From Calothrix membranacea FACHB-236 (lineage in GTDB: Bacteria; Cyanobacteriota; Cyanobacteriia; Cyanobacteriales; Nostocaceae), in assembly GCF_014696315.1 (NCBI RefSeq), contig NZ_JACJPX010000032.1, positions 29,412-93,411 on the forward strand: a DNA stretch of 64,000 bases, written 5' to 3'. The notes under the pieces are model-generated. The model ran no database searches and was not told the DNA's origin. It saw nothing but the letters and a program-made list of their open reading frames with translations. This document shows positions 8,637 to 18,705 of the stretch, piece after piece; position 1 is the first letter of the stretch, and each line of letters starts with the position of its first letter. The position numbers and the translations under genes were made by a program.

Positions 8637-9758
8637 TTATTGAGAATTGCTAGGAATAATCATCTCACGAATTGCATAAGCTGTGGCGGGTGCGAGTAAA
8701 ACACCGTTGCGATAATGTCCGGTGGCTAGGAGGACATTACTAAACCCTGGTAATTTTCCTATAACTGGGGCTGGGCGGCCTTCGGGGCGGGGGCGTAAAC
8801 CTGACCAAGTGCGGACAATTGTTGCGCTGGCTAATTCTGGGCAAAATGCGATCGCTTGTTGTCTGACAGATTCGAGTAGTTCTTGATTGGGGGGAATTTC
8901 ATCGCGATCACTAGGAAATTCTACAGTTGCACCAATCCAGTAGTCGCCATTAGCGACGGGGACAATATGCACATCATTCCCCGTGATTGCTGGCTGGAAG
9001 TCAGGATTTCCTAATGGATGCCCTAAACTAACTTGTAATGCTTGCCCCAGCACAGGACGGATATCAATTTTTTGATTGAGTTGCGATGTCAAGGGTGTGG
9101 AACCCAAACCAGCGGCGACAACAACCCAGTCAGCCGTAATTGTTCCATCTGTGGTTTCTAGTTGGTGACAAACTTGGGCAGAGTTTTCGCTTGGTGTTAA
9201 TTGCGGTGAAGATTGGGCATTTAACACAGTCACGCCAAATTTACAGGTAACGCCGTTGTGTTGAGCAGCCTCAACTAAAGCTAATGTTAAAGCTGTGGGG
9301 TCAAGTTGGCGGTCTTGCGGAGAATAGACAGCACCAGTTACTTGTTCGTTAACTATCTGGGGACAGAGATTTTGCAGTTTAGCTTTGTCCCAAATTTCTA
9401 AGTTCCAGCCTTGGGATTGGCGAATTTCTAGTAATTTTTGTTTGTCTGCTAAATCTTCCCCTTCTAAGCAAAGGCTGAGGATTCCCTGGCGATTAAAAGG
9501 GATTTTTCGCCCTGTGATTGCTTCTAATTCGGGAATTAAGGTTTCATAGCGTTGGACGCTAGTTTGTCGTAACTGCCAAGCTTTACCTTTAAGTTTTTGG
9601 CTAATGATACCCATTAAAACGCCAAGTGCAGCGCCAGTAGAAGCTTGTGCAGGAGGCTGGCTATCCAGAACAGTGATACTTAGACCTTTAACTTGACTTA
9701 GTTCATAGGCGATCGCTGCCCCAACTACACCGCAACCGATAATAACTACATGACTCAT
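8637..9758 (-). CDS. FAD-dependent amino-acid oxidase (glycine oxidase ThiO-like)
   Basis: This 373-residue DAO-family flavoenzyme opens with the dinucleotide-binding motif VVIIGCGVVGAAIAYEL. It ends with RTWSGLRPRPEGRPAPVIG and the FAD-contact segment LLATGHYRNGVLLAP, both typical of ThiO/D-amino acid oxidases. ThiO converts glycine to iminoglycine for thiamine thiazole synthesis. In several cyanobacteria ThiO is fused to ThiG; here it is a single domain and no thi gene is adjacent, so substrate assignment stays open. I chose ATG 9758, which puts the Rossmann strand at the N-terminus as in the family; a TTG four codons upstream (9770) is possible. Confidence 0.85.
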   Translation of the reverse strand: MSHVVIIGCGVVGAAIAYELSQVKGLSITVLDSQPPAQASTGAALGVLMGIISQKLKGKAWQLRQTSVQRYETLIPELEAITGRKIPFNRQGILSLCLEGEDLADKQKLLEIRQSQGWNLEIWDKAKLQNLCPQIVNEQVTGAVYSPQDRQLDPTALTLALVEAAQHNGVTCKFGVTVLNAQSSPQLTPSENSAQVCHQLETTDGTITADWVVVAAGLGSTPLTSQLNQKIDIRPVLGQALQVSLGHPLGNPDFQPAITGNDVHIVPVANGDYWIGATVEFPSDRDEIPPNQELLESVRQQAIAFCPELASATIVRTWSGLRPRPEGRPAPVIGKLPGFSNVLLATGHYRNGVLLAPATAYAIREMIIPSNSQ

Positions 9759-9937
9759 GACTTTATCCAAAAAGTTAGGAGTTAGAAATTTTTGCTTCCT
9801 AACTCCTAACTCATAGCTTAAAGGAACTCCAAAAAATCAATTATCCCCCTTAAGGTTGTTGACGGTTCACAGTCAACTGTCAACCGTCAACAATAATAGT
9901 GGAATATTTTTACTTGGAACTTCCTACAACTCCGTAC

Positions 9938-10402
9938 TTATGACTCAGCTTCAGCGCTTGTTTTGGGAAGCAGACTGAGGAATTTATCTAGATCTGCAAC
10001 CACTGCTTGAGTATTATTTAAAGCAAGTATACTATTGCCAGATGTTGCAGCTTGGTCGATTTTTACCAAATGGTTAAACAAATCACGTGCTGTTTGACGT
10101 GCTATAGCTTGATCCTGGGGTAACAGGTTAGGAATCACATAAGTCATGTCTAACCGAGCTTCTGCTAACGGCCCATGTATAAAATTACCCACGAAGATCC
10201 AATCTTTGCGTTGGATGAGGTCTTTTAGTTCGTCTAAGCGATCGCGCACAGCCTGAATCTCTGGCACATATGTCTGAATTTTCGTCAGTTGTGCTGTTGT
10301 ATAAGTAGGTGGTGCTTTGGCGACAGTAGGACTGCCACAACTGATCAGTAGGGTTGCCAATAATACGAAAACCAATGACAAAAGAGAGCGTTGACGCGAC
10401 AT
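9938..10402 (-). CDS. psbQ: Photosystem II lipoprotein PsbQ (CyanoQ)
   Basis: This 154-residue protein has a lipoprotein signal (LVFVLLATLLISCGS, lipobox Cys22) followed by a helical domain matching cyanobacterial PsbQ: TYVPEIQAVRDRLDELKDLIQRKDW, then FIHGPLAEARLDMTYVIPNLLP, then two more helices. CyanoQ sits on the lumenal face of photosystem II and stabilises the oxygen-evolving complex. The length is normal and ATG 10402 begins the signal directly. It is a monocistronic gene. Confidence 0.9.
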   Translation of the reverse strand: MSRQRSLLSLVFVLLATLLISCGSPTVAKAPPTYTTAQLTKIQTYVPEIQAVRDRLDELKDLIQRKDWIFVGNFIHGPLAEARLDMTYVIPNLLPQDQAIARQTARDLFNHLVKIDQAATSGNSILALNNTQAVVADLDKFLSLLPKTSAEAES

Positions 10403-10768
10403 ATACTGAAATAATTTGCTGTTTGTTTGCCGACTAACAGTGTAATTTTAGATCGCAAGTGTCAGTTATAGTTCTTACCAGAAAAGGATTTTGGCAAAAT
10501 TTTTAATACCAGCTTTTATTTTTTTAAAATAGCCAATTGATTGCGTAATTTTTGTAAAATTTAAGTATAATTACTCAATATATTTATTTGCCTACAAACT
10601 TCAATAAGCACTTTTTGACAGCTTTTGTTCACAATGATGTTAGGAAAACATAATTTATAGTTGCGAAACATAAGAGAGATTGATAAGCTGAAACACTAAT
10701 ACCATCTACCTTCTGGCGTTTTTTATTCAGATTTCCCTTAAGCCGATGCAATATAGGAGTGTTTTTTC
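10403..10768. other. Divergent upstream region of psbQ and an unknown gene
   Basis: This AT-rich region contains the promoters of two divergent genes. No ORF or clear operator was seen. A ribosome site (AGGAG at 10755-10759) belongs to the plus-strand gene. Confidence 0.45.
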
Positions 10769-11197
10769 GTGAACGCATCTGAACAAGCAACTAACCTTGA
10801 ACTCGCCAGCAAGATTGCTACGGTAGTTAATTTGTTTAAATTTGAGTTTCCTGATGCCAAATCGGATCTTAAACCTTGGAAGAACGATCCTGAAACACGG
10901 GAGTTAGTCGATCCAGACTCTATAGACATCGGTTTTCACTTTCCTGGAATCAGCAAATCCTGGCGCAGTCGCAGCGTCTTAATTCAAATCCGATTTTATC
11001 AAGACCAAGTAAGTAATGTGCGGCGTGCGATCGGTGTAGAAATTGCTGCATTCGATCATCGCGGTGAAGCATGGCGACTTTCAACAATAGACAAATGGAG
11101 TATTGTAGGTGCTTCTATCCCTTCCTCTCACATTGAAGAAAAGCTCAAACAAATTTGTCGTCAAATCTTAGAAGTATTTAATAAAGAAACAGATTAA
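10769..11197 (+). CDS. Unrecognised 142-residue soluble protein
   Basis: I do not recognise this family. The start is GTG 10769, supported by AGGAG nine bases upstream. There is no signal peptide or membrane segment. The sequence alternates helices (EQATNLELASKIATVVNLF; the C-terminal EEKLKQICRQILEVFNKE) with a central beta-rich part (IGFHFPGISKSWRSRSVLIQIRFYQD; AIGVEIAAFDHRGEAWRLSTID). The composition and HIP1-like site (GCGATCGG) match its neighbours, so it looks native. It is divergent from psbQ and followed by a long repeat-rich spacer. The ORF is very likely real; function is unknown. Confidence 0.75.
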   Translation: MNASEQATNLELASKIATVVNLFKFEFPDAKSDLKPWKNDPETRELVDPDSIDIGFHFPGISKSWRSRSVLIQIRFYQDQVSNVRRAIGVEIAAFDHRGEAWRLSTIDKWSIVGASIPSSHIEEKLKQICRQILEVFNKETD

Positions 11198-11279
11198 ACC
11201 TAATTTTAAAATGGAACTTCTTTCTCTTTGTTGTCTGCATTTTTGGAGTTAATAAAAGATACATTCTCCGCAATAAGTT

Positions 11280-11332
11280 ATACCAATTTGAAAAAGAATG
11301 CGGCAGATTATAGGTGCAAGGCAATGCCCAGT
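11280..11332. repeat. Partial copy of the TACCAATTTGAAA dispersed element
   Basis: TACCAATTTGAAAAAGAATG followed by a GCAAGGCAATGCC segment matches the left half of the elements at 48276 and 50321. The matching right end is not evident, so this copy looks truncated or diverged. Confidence 0.6.
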
Positions 11333-11385
11333 TGTGTCAACTTAAGTTAAAAGCTATATAGGGCGGGCGTTGTACAAATACCTCG

Positions 11386-11477
11386 CACCCTCATCCCCTA
11401 ACCCCTTCTCCCGCAGGAGAAGGGGAATTAAATCTCTTGCTCCCCTCTCCTGGTGGGAGAGGGGTTGGGGGTGAGGG
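11386..11477. repeat. Long inverted repeat (CCCTCATCCCCTAACCCC type)
   Basis: The left arm at 11386-11412 (CACCCTCATCCCCTAACCCC, then TTCTCCC) pairs with the right arm at 11454-11477 (GGGAGAGGGGTTGGGGGTGA, then GGG), with a spacer that can itself partly pair. This is a dispersed palindrome frequent between genes of filamentous cyanobacteria. Confidence 0.75.
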
Positions 11478-11608
11478 CAAAAACCTTGCTACAAAGCGGG
11501 TTTCACATTAACCCTGTTTTGTCACTCTTGGAAAACATTACAATTATCTGTAACTTACCAACTTGCTATCTGCTGTATACAATAACATTGCCTGCATAGG
11601 CGATCGCT

Positions 11609-11776
11609 TAAACTTTAACCCTTAATGTTCAAGGTTTAAGGCTTAATGCTCAAGGTTTAACCCTTAATGTTCAAACTTTAACCCTTAATGCTCAAGGTTT
11701 AAGGCTTAATGTTCAAACTTTAACCCTTAATGCTCAAGGTTTAAGGCTTAATGTTCAAACTTTAAGGCTTAATGTT
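11609..11776. repeat. 21-bp tandem repeat array, eight units with two-state positions
   Basis: Eight consecutive 21-bp units begin at 11609, 11630, 11651, 11672, 11693, 11714, 11735 and 11756. Each has the form CAA-xx-TTTAA-yy-CTTAATG-zT, where xx is GG or AC, yy is GG or CC, and z is C or T. The fixed parts are identical in all units apart from the first two bases of unit 1, so variation is confined to three places. A HIP1 octamer (GCGATCGC) adjoins the left end. The array is non-coding in all frames of useful length and lies in a 1-kb spacer. Confidence 0.95.
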
Positions 11777-12244
11777 GTAAGAAAACTAAAGTAGAATCAA
11801 AATTTTGGGCATCTTTAGTCATCTTGAGATGACTTTTTCTATGAGACTAGGAATTCATTCCTAGTCTGACTGCCTAGTGTAATGTACTAAAGCGTTTTTG
11901 CGTAAGTCCTATGAATTTGACAAAATGGATTTCTTGAGCCAGAATCCTTGCTAGGTTTGCCAAATACCATTTGCACCAGTTTAGTCTTTAGTTGGATAGC
12001 AGACTAAATTAACATGCAAAAAATATCTAAATAGTTTTGTCTCGGATGGAACCCCAAGAGTTCTGAATGCCATGAGATATAGAGAAATTGGTAATCAGAC
12101 AGATCAGGAAAACCCAAGACATTCTATTTGCATAATCTAAAAACTCACTTACTGGTGGTAGGGGTAATACCCTTACTTCTACTCCTCAGCTTCAAAATCA
12201 TTACTTGAGTACAGAGAATCTATTATTAATTACATTACAGAACA

Positions 12245-13147
12245 ATGGCTTTGATATCTAGAAGGCATAAATTTAAGCTAAAAAATAAATCTAATTTACA
12301 ATTTGTTTCTTTATATATTGTTGTATCCTTTTTAACAATTACACTATTGCTTTCTTATATAAATGCTCCCAGAATTCCACTTTTAGGATTTCACGGCATT
12401 GTTGATCTGAATAATCCTAACCTTGGACTTATTCAGAATCCAATAGCTGCAAAAATGTCTTATGCAATGCAAGATTTAGAAAAGTTTTTAGAATACTTGG
12501 CTCGTAATAATTACTGGTTTTTATCAACTCAAGACTTATATGATTACTTTATTGATCGCAACCGAGAGATTCCCCAAGAATATGTCGGTAAAAAGCCCAT
12601 AATGTTAAGCTTCGATGACAGCTATAAAACTGTATATACTAACATTGTTCCAGTTTTAGAAAGGTTAGAAAAAGAATTTAAGCAAAAAATCAAAATAGTT
12701 TTATTTGTCAATCCTGGTACATTAGCTAAAATTCATCATCCATCAACTACATACCTGAGTTGTGAGGATTTGAGAACAGGATTTGCCAAGGGATTTTATG
12801 ATATTCAATCTCACGGAGAAAACCACAAAGATTTAGCTAAAATTAATGTTTCTGAGTTAAATCAGGAATTAGCTCAAGCTCAAATTGAACTTAGAGAATG
12901 TCTGGCTGGTTTAGCAGCACCGCAGGAGATTGCTCGGCATATTGCATATCCTTATGGTTCTATGAATCATCAAGTAGAAACCTATGCAGCAAAGTATTAT
13001 CAATCAGGTTATCTGTATAACAGCACAATTTTACGCTTCCGTTGGTTACAGGATAAATATCGGATTTCGCGCCTCACAGTAAATCGAGCAAAATCACCTG
13101 AAAGATTGATTCAAATGGCTACTAGGTCTTTTATTATCTCTAAATAA
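12245..13147 (+). CDS. Membrane-anchored polysaccharide deacetylase family protein
   Basis: This 300-residue protein has one N-terminal transmembrane helix (about 20-38, FVSLYIVVSFLTITLLLSYI) and an external NodB-like domain. The motifs are IMLSFDDSYKTV (motif 1, with the catalytic Asp and metal Asp), DIQSHGENHKDL (motif 2, the metal HxxxH) and RHIAYPYGSMN (motif 3). The family removes N- or O-acetyl groups from polysaccharides such as peptidoglycan or exopolysaccharide. The domain resembles PgaB/IcaB-type deacetylases (GFHGIVD near the start), which act on extracellular glycans. ATG 12245 is the first in-frame start. It is followed at 290 bp by a membrane acyltransferase-like gene on the same strand. 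Confidence 0.88.
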   Translation: MALISRRHKFKLKNKSNLQFVSLYIVVSFLTITLLLSYINAPRIPLLGFHGIVDLNNPNLGLIQNPIAAKMSYAMQDLEKFLEYLARNNYWFLSTQDLYDYFIDRNREIPQEYVGKKPIMLSFDDSYKTVYTNIVPVLERLEKEFKQKIKIVLFVNPGTLAKIHHPSTTYLSCEDLRTGFAKGFYDIQSHGENHKDLAKINVSELNQELAQAQIELRECLAGLAAPQEIARHIAYPYGSMNHQVETYAAKYYQSGYLYNSTILRFRWLQDKYRISRLTVNRAKSPERLIQMATRSFIISK

Positions 13148-13309
13148 TCATTTGTCATTTTTCATTTGCTTCAATTAGAGTTGACACTGATGCCGTACTC
13201 TCGCCGCTAACGCATCCTACTCAATAATCATTTGTAATTTGTTTAAATTAGAGTATGTGAGATACCAACAAAATTTACGCAAACTCTTACATATACATTT
13301 ATTGTAGGG

Positions 13310-13334
13310 GTTTAGCACTGCTAAACCCTGAAGC
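13310..13334. repeat. Small GGGTTTAGCA palindrome
   Basis: GGGTTTAGCACTGCTAAACCC is an almost perfect hairpin (9-bp arms), one of the common intergenic palindromes of these genomes. It lies between the deacetylase and DUF5009 genes. Confidence 0.6.
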
Positions 13335-13438
13335 ATTTATTTTGTAGAGAGCAAACATATAGTTTCTTTTTAGGGTAAGTTACTTTCGCAAATAATTTAA
13401 GGCTGCTATACTAAATTTCCTGAATTCAGGTAATTCCA

Positions 13439-14920
13439 TTGACTCAGGAAAGTAATATTACTACTAAAAATATAAAACGCGCCGATGCGTTAGATGCACT
13501 GCGGGGATTGGCAATCTTAGCGATGGTCTTTTCCGGCACAATTCGATATAAAATTTTGCCAGCTTGGATGTATCATGCTCAAGAGCCACCCCCAACTCAT
13601 GCCTTTAATTCTCAAATTGCTGGCTTAACTTGGGTAGATGTAGTCTTCCCCTTATTTTTATTTGCAATGGGTGCTGCCATACCCTTAGCACTATCACGCC
13701 GTATTGCTCAAGGATGGAGTATTTCTAGAATTATTTTATATATTTTAAAGCGCGGCTTCATGCTAGGAGCTTTTGCAATTATTTTGCAACATCTCCGTCC
13801 GTATACCATCAATAACAACCCAACTGACAAAACATGGTATGTAGCAATGCTGGGTTTCGTATTGCTGTTTTTAATGTTTGGTAGTTGGTCGATTTTAGGG
13901 AGGTGGAGTAAATATGGCGTATGGCTAAATATAGCAGGCTTTATCGCTGCGATCGCTATTATTTCTCAACTGCAATATGGTGGTAAAGGCTTTTTAATAG
14001 AACGTGGCGATCCAATATTAATAGTACTAGCAAATATGGCTGTTTTTGGTTCACTAACTTGGTTATGTACACGCTCTAATTTGCTTTTACGTTTGGGATT
14101 ACTGGGATATTTGATTGCTTTGCAATTCTCTGCTAATGCTGATGGCTGGGTCAAAATTTTATGGACAGCTTCAGCTATACCAATTCTCGGAAATGATTTA
14201 AAGTTTTCTTGGATTTTTCAGTTTTATTATTTAAAGTATTTATTTATTATTATTCCTGGAACTATTGTTGGGGATTTGATATTAAACTGGATACAAAAAA
14301 GTAATCAATCTCCAGAAATATCAGCCAATCATCGGCTTTTAGGCTCTCGCTATAGTCAGCGTTTATGGTTGATTATTGTATCTATGTTGATGATTTGCTT
14401 AGTATTATTAGTAGGCTTGCAAGCGCGTTGGATTTGGCAAACTACTCTAGTAAGCGCTGCGATTTGTGGCGCAAGCTGGTTATTATTTAAGCAACCAGAA
14501 ACAGAGATAGATTATCTACTCAAGCAATTTTATCAATGGGGAGCTTACTGGTTGTTACTAGGCTTATTTTTTGAGCCATTCCAAGGAGGTATTCATAAAG
14601 ACCCCTCTACCTATAGCTATTATTTTGTCACAAGTGCGATCGCAATTTTTTTATTGATTATTTTTACTATAGTAATTGATATCTTTGGGCAGAAAAAATG
14701 GCTGCAATTTTTAATTGATAATGGGCAAAATCCCATGATTGCTTATGTAGCCTTTGCGAATCTTCTCTGGCCAATCTTACAACTTACGGGAATAGAAGAT
14801 TGGATTATAGCCAATACTACTACACCTGTAATGGGAGTAATCAAAGGAATAGTCTACACTTTACCAATTGCTCTGTTAACAAGCTTCTGCACACGGCTAA
14901 AGCTATTTTGGAAAACTTAA
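13439..14920 (+). CDS. DUF5009 multi-pass membrane protein (acyltransferase-like)
   Basis: This 493-residue protein has about ten to twelve hydrophobic segments. The N-terminus KRADALDALRGLAILAMVFSG and the segment WVDVVFPLFLFAMGAAIPLAL are characteristic of the DUF5009/DUF1624 group, related to heparan-alpha-glucosaminide N-acetyltransferases that move acetyl groups across membranes. The usual start is hard to fix: the frame begins with TTG at 13439 with CAGG about ten bases upstream, and the first conserved motif begins only 12 residues later, so a downstream start would cut the domain. It follows a polysaccharide deacetylase gene, so the two could act on the same glycan, but this is inference from position. 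Confidence 0.8.
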   Translation: MTQESNITTKNIKRADALDALRGLAILAMVFSGTIRYKILPAWMYHAQEPPPTHAFNSQIAGLTWVDVVFPLFLFAMGAAIPLALSRRIAQGWSISRIILYILKRGFMLGAFAIILQHLRPYTINNNPTDKTWYVAMLGFVLLFLMFGSWSILGRWSKYGVWLNIAGFIAAIAIISQLQYGGKGFLIERGDPILIVLANMAVFGSLTWLCTRSNLLLRLGLLGYLIALQFSANADGWVKILWTASAIPILGNDLKFSWIFQFYYLKYLFIIIPGTIVGDLILNWIQKSNQSPEISANHRLLGSRYSQRLWLIIVSMLMICLVLLVGLQARWIWQTTLVSAAICGASWLLFKQPETEIDYLLKQFYQWGAYWLLLGLFFEPFQGGIHKDPSTYSYYFVTSAIAIFLLIIFTIVIDIFGQKKWLQFLIDNGQNPMIAYVAFANLLWPILQLTGIEDWIIANTTTPVMGVIKGIVYTLPIALLTSFCTRLKLFWKT

Positions 14921-14926
14921 AATCAA

Positions 14927-15589
14927 TTACTGCTGGATTTGTTCGCGCAATATTTTACGGAAAGCGCGCTTAGTTTGGGGTTCTCCCTGAGTTTTACATT
15001 GTGCTAAAAAATCATACACCATTGACTTAGTTAATATCGGAAATGTCGCGCTAGTTGCTGATTCTTCATACTCACCTTGCGTCAACAAATAAATAGTTAA
15101 TTTGCTACCGTTATAACGCCAAAATTCAGGAACCTTCATTTCCTGATAAAGTTGTTTTTTATTGATATCTGTATGAGTAATATCTACTTCTAAAATCAAA
15201 TCTGGAGGCGGATCTACTGCTAAATCTACTGTTTTACCTCTGACAGCAGGTTCATTTTGAATGTAATAACATCTATCAGGTTCTGGGCTAGATTTGAGCC
15301 TGGGAATCTTGAGAGTAGTTGAACCCATACTCTTCAGATTCAAATAGAGTTCTTCTGCTAGTAATTCAATCAATTGTCCGATTAAACTGTTAGCACTTTC
15401 ATGTTCTTCTAAAGGAGTCATAATCTCCAACATACCCTGGTAATATGTAAGTCTGGCGGCTCGATTATTACCTAAAGCTTCAAGAATCTGCTCATAGGCA
15501 TCCCAACTGATATTATTCAAAGTGACACGCTTTTCTGCAAGTGGTTTTTCTTTAGGAGTGATGTTTATTGCTTCATTGGTAGTAACCAT
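14927..15589 (-). CDS. Uma2 family protein (DUF820, PD-(D/E)XK nuclease fold)
   Basis: This 220-residue protein has the Uma2 core PPPDLILEVDITHTDINKKQ followed by LYQEMKVPEFWRYNGSKLTIYLL. The Asp of PDL, the ExD pair and the Lys of NKKQ form the PD-(D/E)XK nuclease-like site. Uma2 genes are highly amplified in filamentous cyanobacteria and their biological role is not settled. ATG 15589 has AGGAG seven bases upstream. The gene converges with the DUF5009 gene, with only 6 bp between stops. Confidence 0.88.
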   Translation of the reverse strand: MVTTNEAINITPKEKPLAEKRVTLNNISWDAYEQILEALGNNRAARLTYYQGMLEIMTPLEEHESANSLIGQLIELLAEELYLNLKSMGSTTLKIPRLKSSPEPDRCYYIQNEPAVRGKTVDLAVDPPPDLILEVDITHTDINKKQLYQEMKVPEFWRYNGSKLTIYLLTQGEYEESATSATFPILTKSMVYDFLAQCKTQGEPQTKRAFRKILREQIQQ

Positions 15590-15662
15590 GTAAATCTCCT
15601 AATTTGGTGAATTGGTAATTGGTAATTGGTAATTATGAAAATCTATCTAAATATAAATTTGT

Positions 15663-15813
15663 GTAGGGTGTGTTGTCGCGTAGCGCAACGCACCGCCAAC
15701 AATCTAATACCATTCAAAATCCAGATATGACGAGGGTTTGGGGATGTGTATCTGTCGCGTTCTCGTTTGAAATTGGGATGAGGTGCGTTAGCCTACGGCG
15801 TAACACACCCTAC
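15663..15813. repeat. MITE-like element with GTAGGGTGTGTT ends
   Basis: Two inverted copies of a roughly 32-bp hairpin unit bound a 150-bp segment. The outer arms are GTAGGGTGTGTT (15663-15674) and AACACACCCTAC (15802-15813); the inner parts are GCAACGCACC (15685-15694) and GGTGCGTTA (15782-15790). Single hairpin units recur at about 18619-18650 and 30616-30643. Confidence 0.75.
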
Positions 15814-15862
15814 GAATTTGTTTTCTCTAAAAGCAATACACACCTTAATTCAAATCTAACAA

Positions 15863-16975
<1,113 letters not shown>

Positions 16976-17009
16976 TCAGCCCTCCTGTATGCTGATCTGA
17001 GTTTACAGA

Positions 17010-17161
17010 AAGTTTGGGGAATGGGGAATGGGGACTGGGGAATGGGGATTGGGAGATGAGAGGGATGAGGGAGATGAGGGAGATGAGGGGGATGAGGGAG
17101 ATGAGAGGGATGAGGGGGATAACTAATGACGAATGACAAATGACAAATGACAAATGACAAA
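17010..17161. repeat. Short tandem repeat cluster (GGGGAAT, GATGAGG, AATGACA types)
   Basis: Three arrays follow in sequence: GGGGAATG/GGGGACTG units, then GGGATGA/GAGATGA units, then AATGACA(A) units. They fill the space upstream of frmA. The remainder of the 16973-17328 spacer carries the avtA upstream region. Confidence 0.9.
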
Positions 17162-17328
17162 CACAAAAAAATTATAAAAATATTGTGACTTTGTTAAAAT
17201 GTCATTCTCTAGTTAGATTAATTAAAGGTGGAAATAGCTGTTGGAGCAACAGCGTAAAATTTGTGATAGCAGCAATCCCCTCATAAGAATTTGTCACTTT
17301 CTCAATAAATCTATTTTCTTTACAGCCT

Positions 17329-18612
17329 ATGAATCCTGCCCTTACTAAAATTGGCGCTCAAATGTCCAACCTGACTGGCGTTCGCGCAATTATGAAAGAT
17401 ATTGTGGAAACGTTAAAAGCTAATGCAGGGCAGGAATTAATTAATTTGAGTGCGGGTAATCCGTTGATTTTGCCCGCAGTAGAGCGATTATGGCGCGATT
17501 GTACAGCAGATTTACTCGCTAGCTCAGAATATGGTGAAGTGGTTTGCCGATATGGTTCCAGCCAAGGTTATGCACCATTAATTGAAGCGATCGCCAATGA
17601 TTTTAATCGCCGCTATGGGTTAAAGTTAAGCGATCGCAATATTTTAATTACTCCTGGTAGCCAAACTCTCTATTTTTACGCTGCTAATGCTTTTGGTGGT
17701 TACACTACTACTGGTGAACTCAAGCAGATTGTCTTACCTCTCAGCCCCGACTACACCGGTTACGGTGGAATTTGCTTGGTTCCAGAAGCTTTAATTGCTT
17801 ATAAGCCAACTTTAGATATTGATGAGTCTGCACACAGATTTAAATATCGTCCTGATTTTAGCCAGCTATCAATTTCCGAAAGTACGGGTTGCGTGATTTT
17901 CTCTCGTCCTTGTAATCCTACAGGGAATGTACTCACTGATGAGGAAGTGAGAAAAATTGCTGCCCTCGCTGCACCTTACGATGTGCCAGTATTCATTGAC
18001 TCTGCTTATGCGCCGCCTTTCCCAGCGCTGAATTTTACAGATATGTCCTTGATATTTGAGGAAAATATCATTCATTGCACCAGCTTATCTAAGGCGGGTT
18101 TACCTGGGGAAAGAATTGGAATTGCAATTGGTAATGAAAGGACTATTCAAGTTTTAGAGTCATTCCAAACAAATGCTAGCTTGCATTCTTCGCGTTATGG
18201 ACAAGCGATCGCAGCCCGTGCTATTAATTCAGGTGCGTTAGCTGAAATAGCCGAACAAGTGATCCGCCCGTTCTATCAAAACAAGTTCAGCGTATTAGAA
18301 AATACATTAGATGCATCAATGCCCAAGGATTTACCTTGGTTCCTGCATCGTGGTGAAGGAGCTATCTTTGCTTGGCTGTGGTTAAAGGATTTACCAATTA
18401 GCGATTGGGAATTTTACCAAGAATTGAAAAAAGTAGGTGTCATTGTTGTCCCTGGTAGTACTTTCTTCCCTGGCTTAAAAGAAGAGTGGCCTCACAAGCA
18501 GCAATGTCTCCGTATCAGCCTCACAGGTAGCGATGAGGAATTAGTAACTGGAATGAGACGGCTGGCGAAGGTAGCAGAACAAGCCTATCAAGGCGCGGCT
18601 GTAAGTGCTTAA
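17329..18612 (+). CDS. avtA: Valine-pyruvate aminotransferase
   Basis: This 427-residue fold-type I PLP aminotransferase interconverts valine plus pyruvate with 2-oxoisovalerate plus alanine. AvtA hallmarks are LINLSAGNPLILPAVERLW, YGEVVCRYGSSQGYAPLIEAIA, and the Asn/Pro motif SRPCNPTGNVL. The PLP lysine motif is TSLSKAGLPGERIG and the substrate-carboxylate arginine is in CLRISL. The length equals that of the family. The start at ATG 17329 matches the family N-terminus. It is followed by a hairpin repeat and rimM on the same strand. Confidence 0.9.
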   Translation: MNPALTKIGAQMSNLTGVRAIMKDIVETLKANAGQELINLSAGNPLILPAVERLWRDCTADLLASSEYGEVVCRYGSSQGYAPLIEAIANDFNRRYGLKLSDRNILITPGSQTLYFYAANAFGGYTTTGELKQIVLPLSPDYTGYGGICLVPEALIAYKPTLDIDESAHRFKYRPDFSQLSISESTGCVIFSRPCNPTGNVLTDEEVRKIAALAAPYDVPVFIDSAYAPPFPALNFTDMSLIFEENIIHCTSLSKAGLPGERIGIAIGNERTIQVLESFQTNASLHSSRYGQAIAARAINSGALAEIAEQVIRPFYQNKFSVLENTLDASMPKDLPWFLHRGEGAIFAWLWLKDLPISDWEFYQELKKVGVIVVPGSTFFPGLKEEWPHKQQCLRISLTGSDEELVTGMRRLAKVAEQAYQGAAVSA

Positions 18613-18618
18613 ACTGAG

Positions 18619-18650
18619 TAGGGTGTGTTATGCCGCAGGCTAACGCACCA
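18619..18650. repeat. Single GTAGGGTGTGTT hairpin unit
   Basis: GTAGGGTGTGTTATGCCGCA followed by GGCTAACGCACC can fold as an imperfect hairpin (GGTGTGTTATGCC with GGCTAACGCACC). It is the same unit that makes the ends of the 15663-15813 element. Confidence 0.65.
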
Positions 18651-18705
18651 TCCAAGACTTTTTGTTTTTTAGGACGATTGTCCATAACTGAATTAAATAG
18701 TGAGA

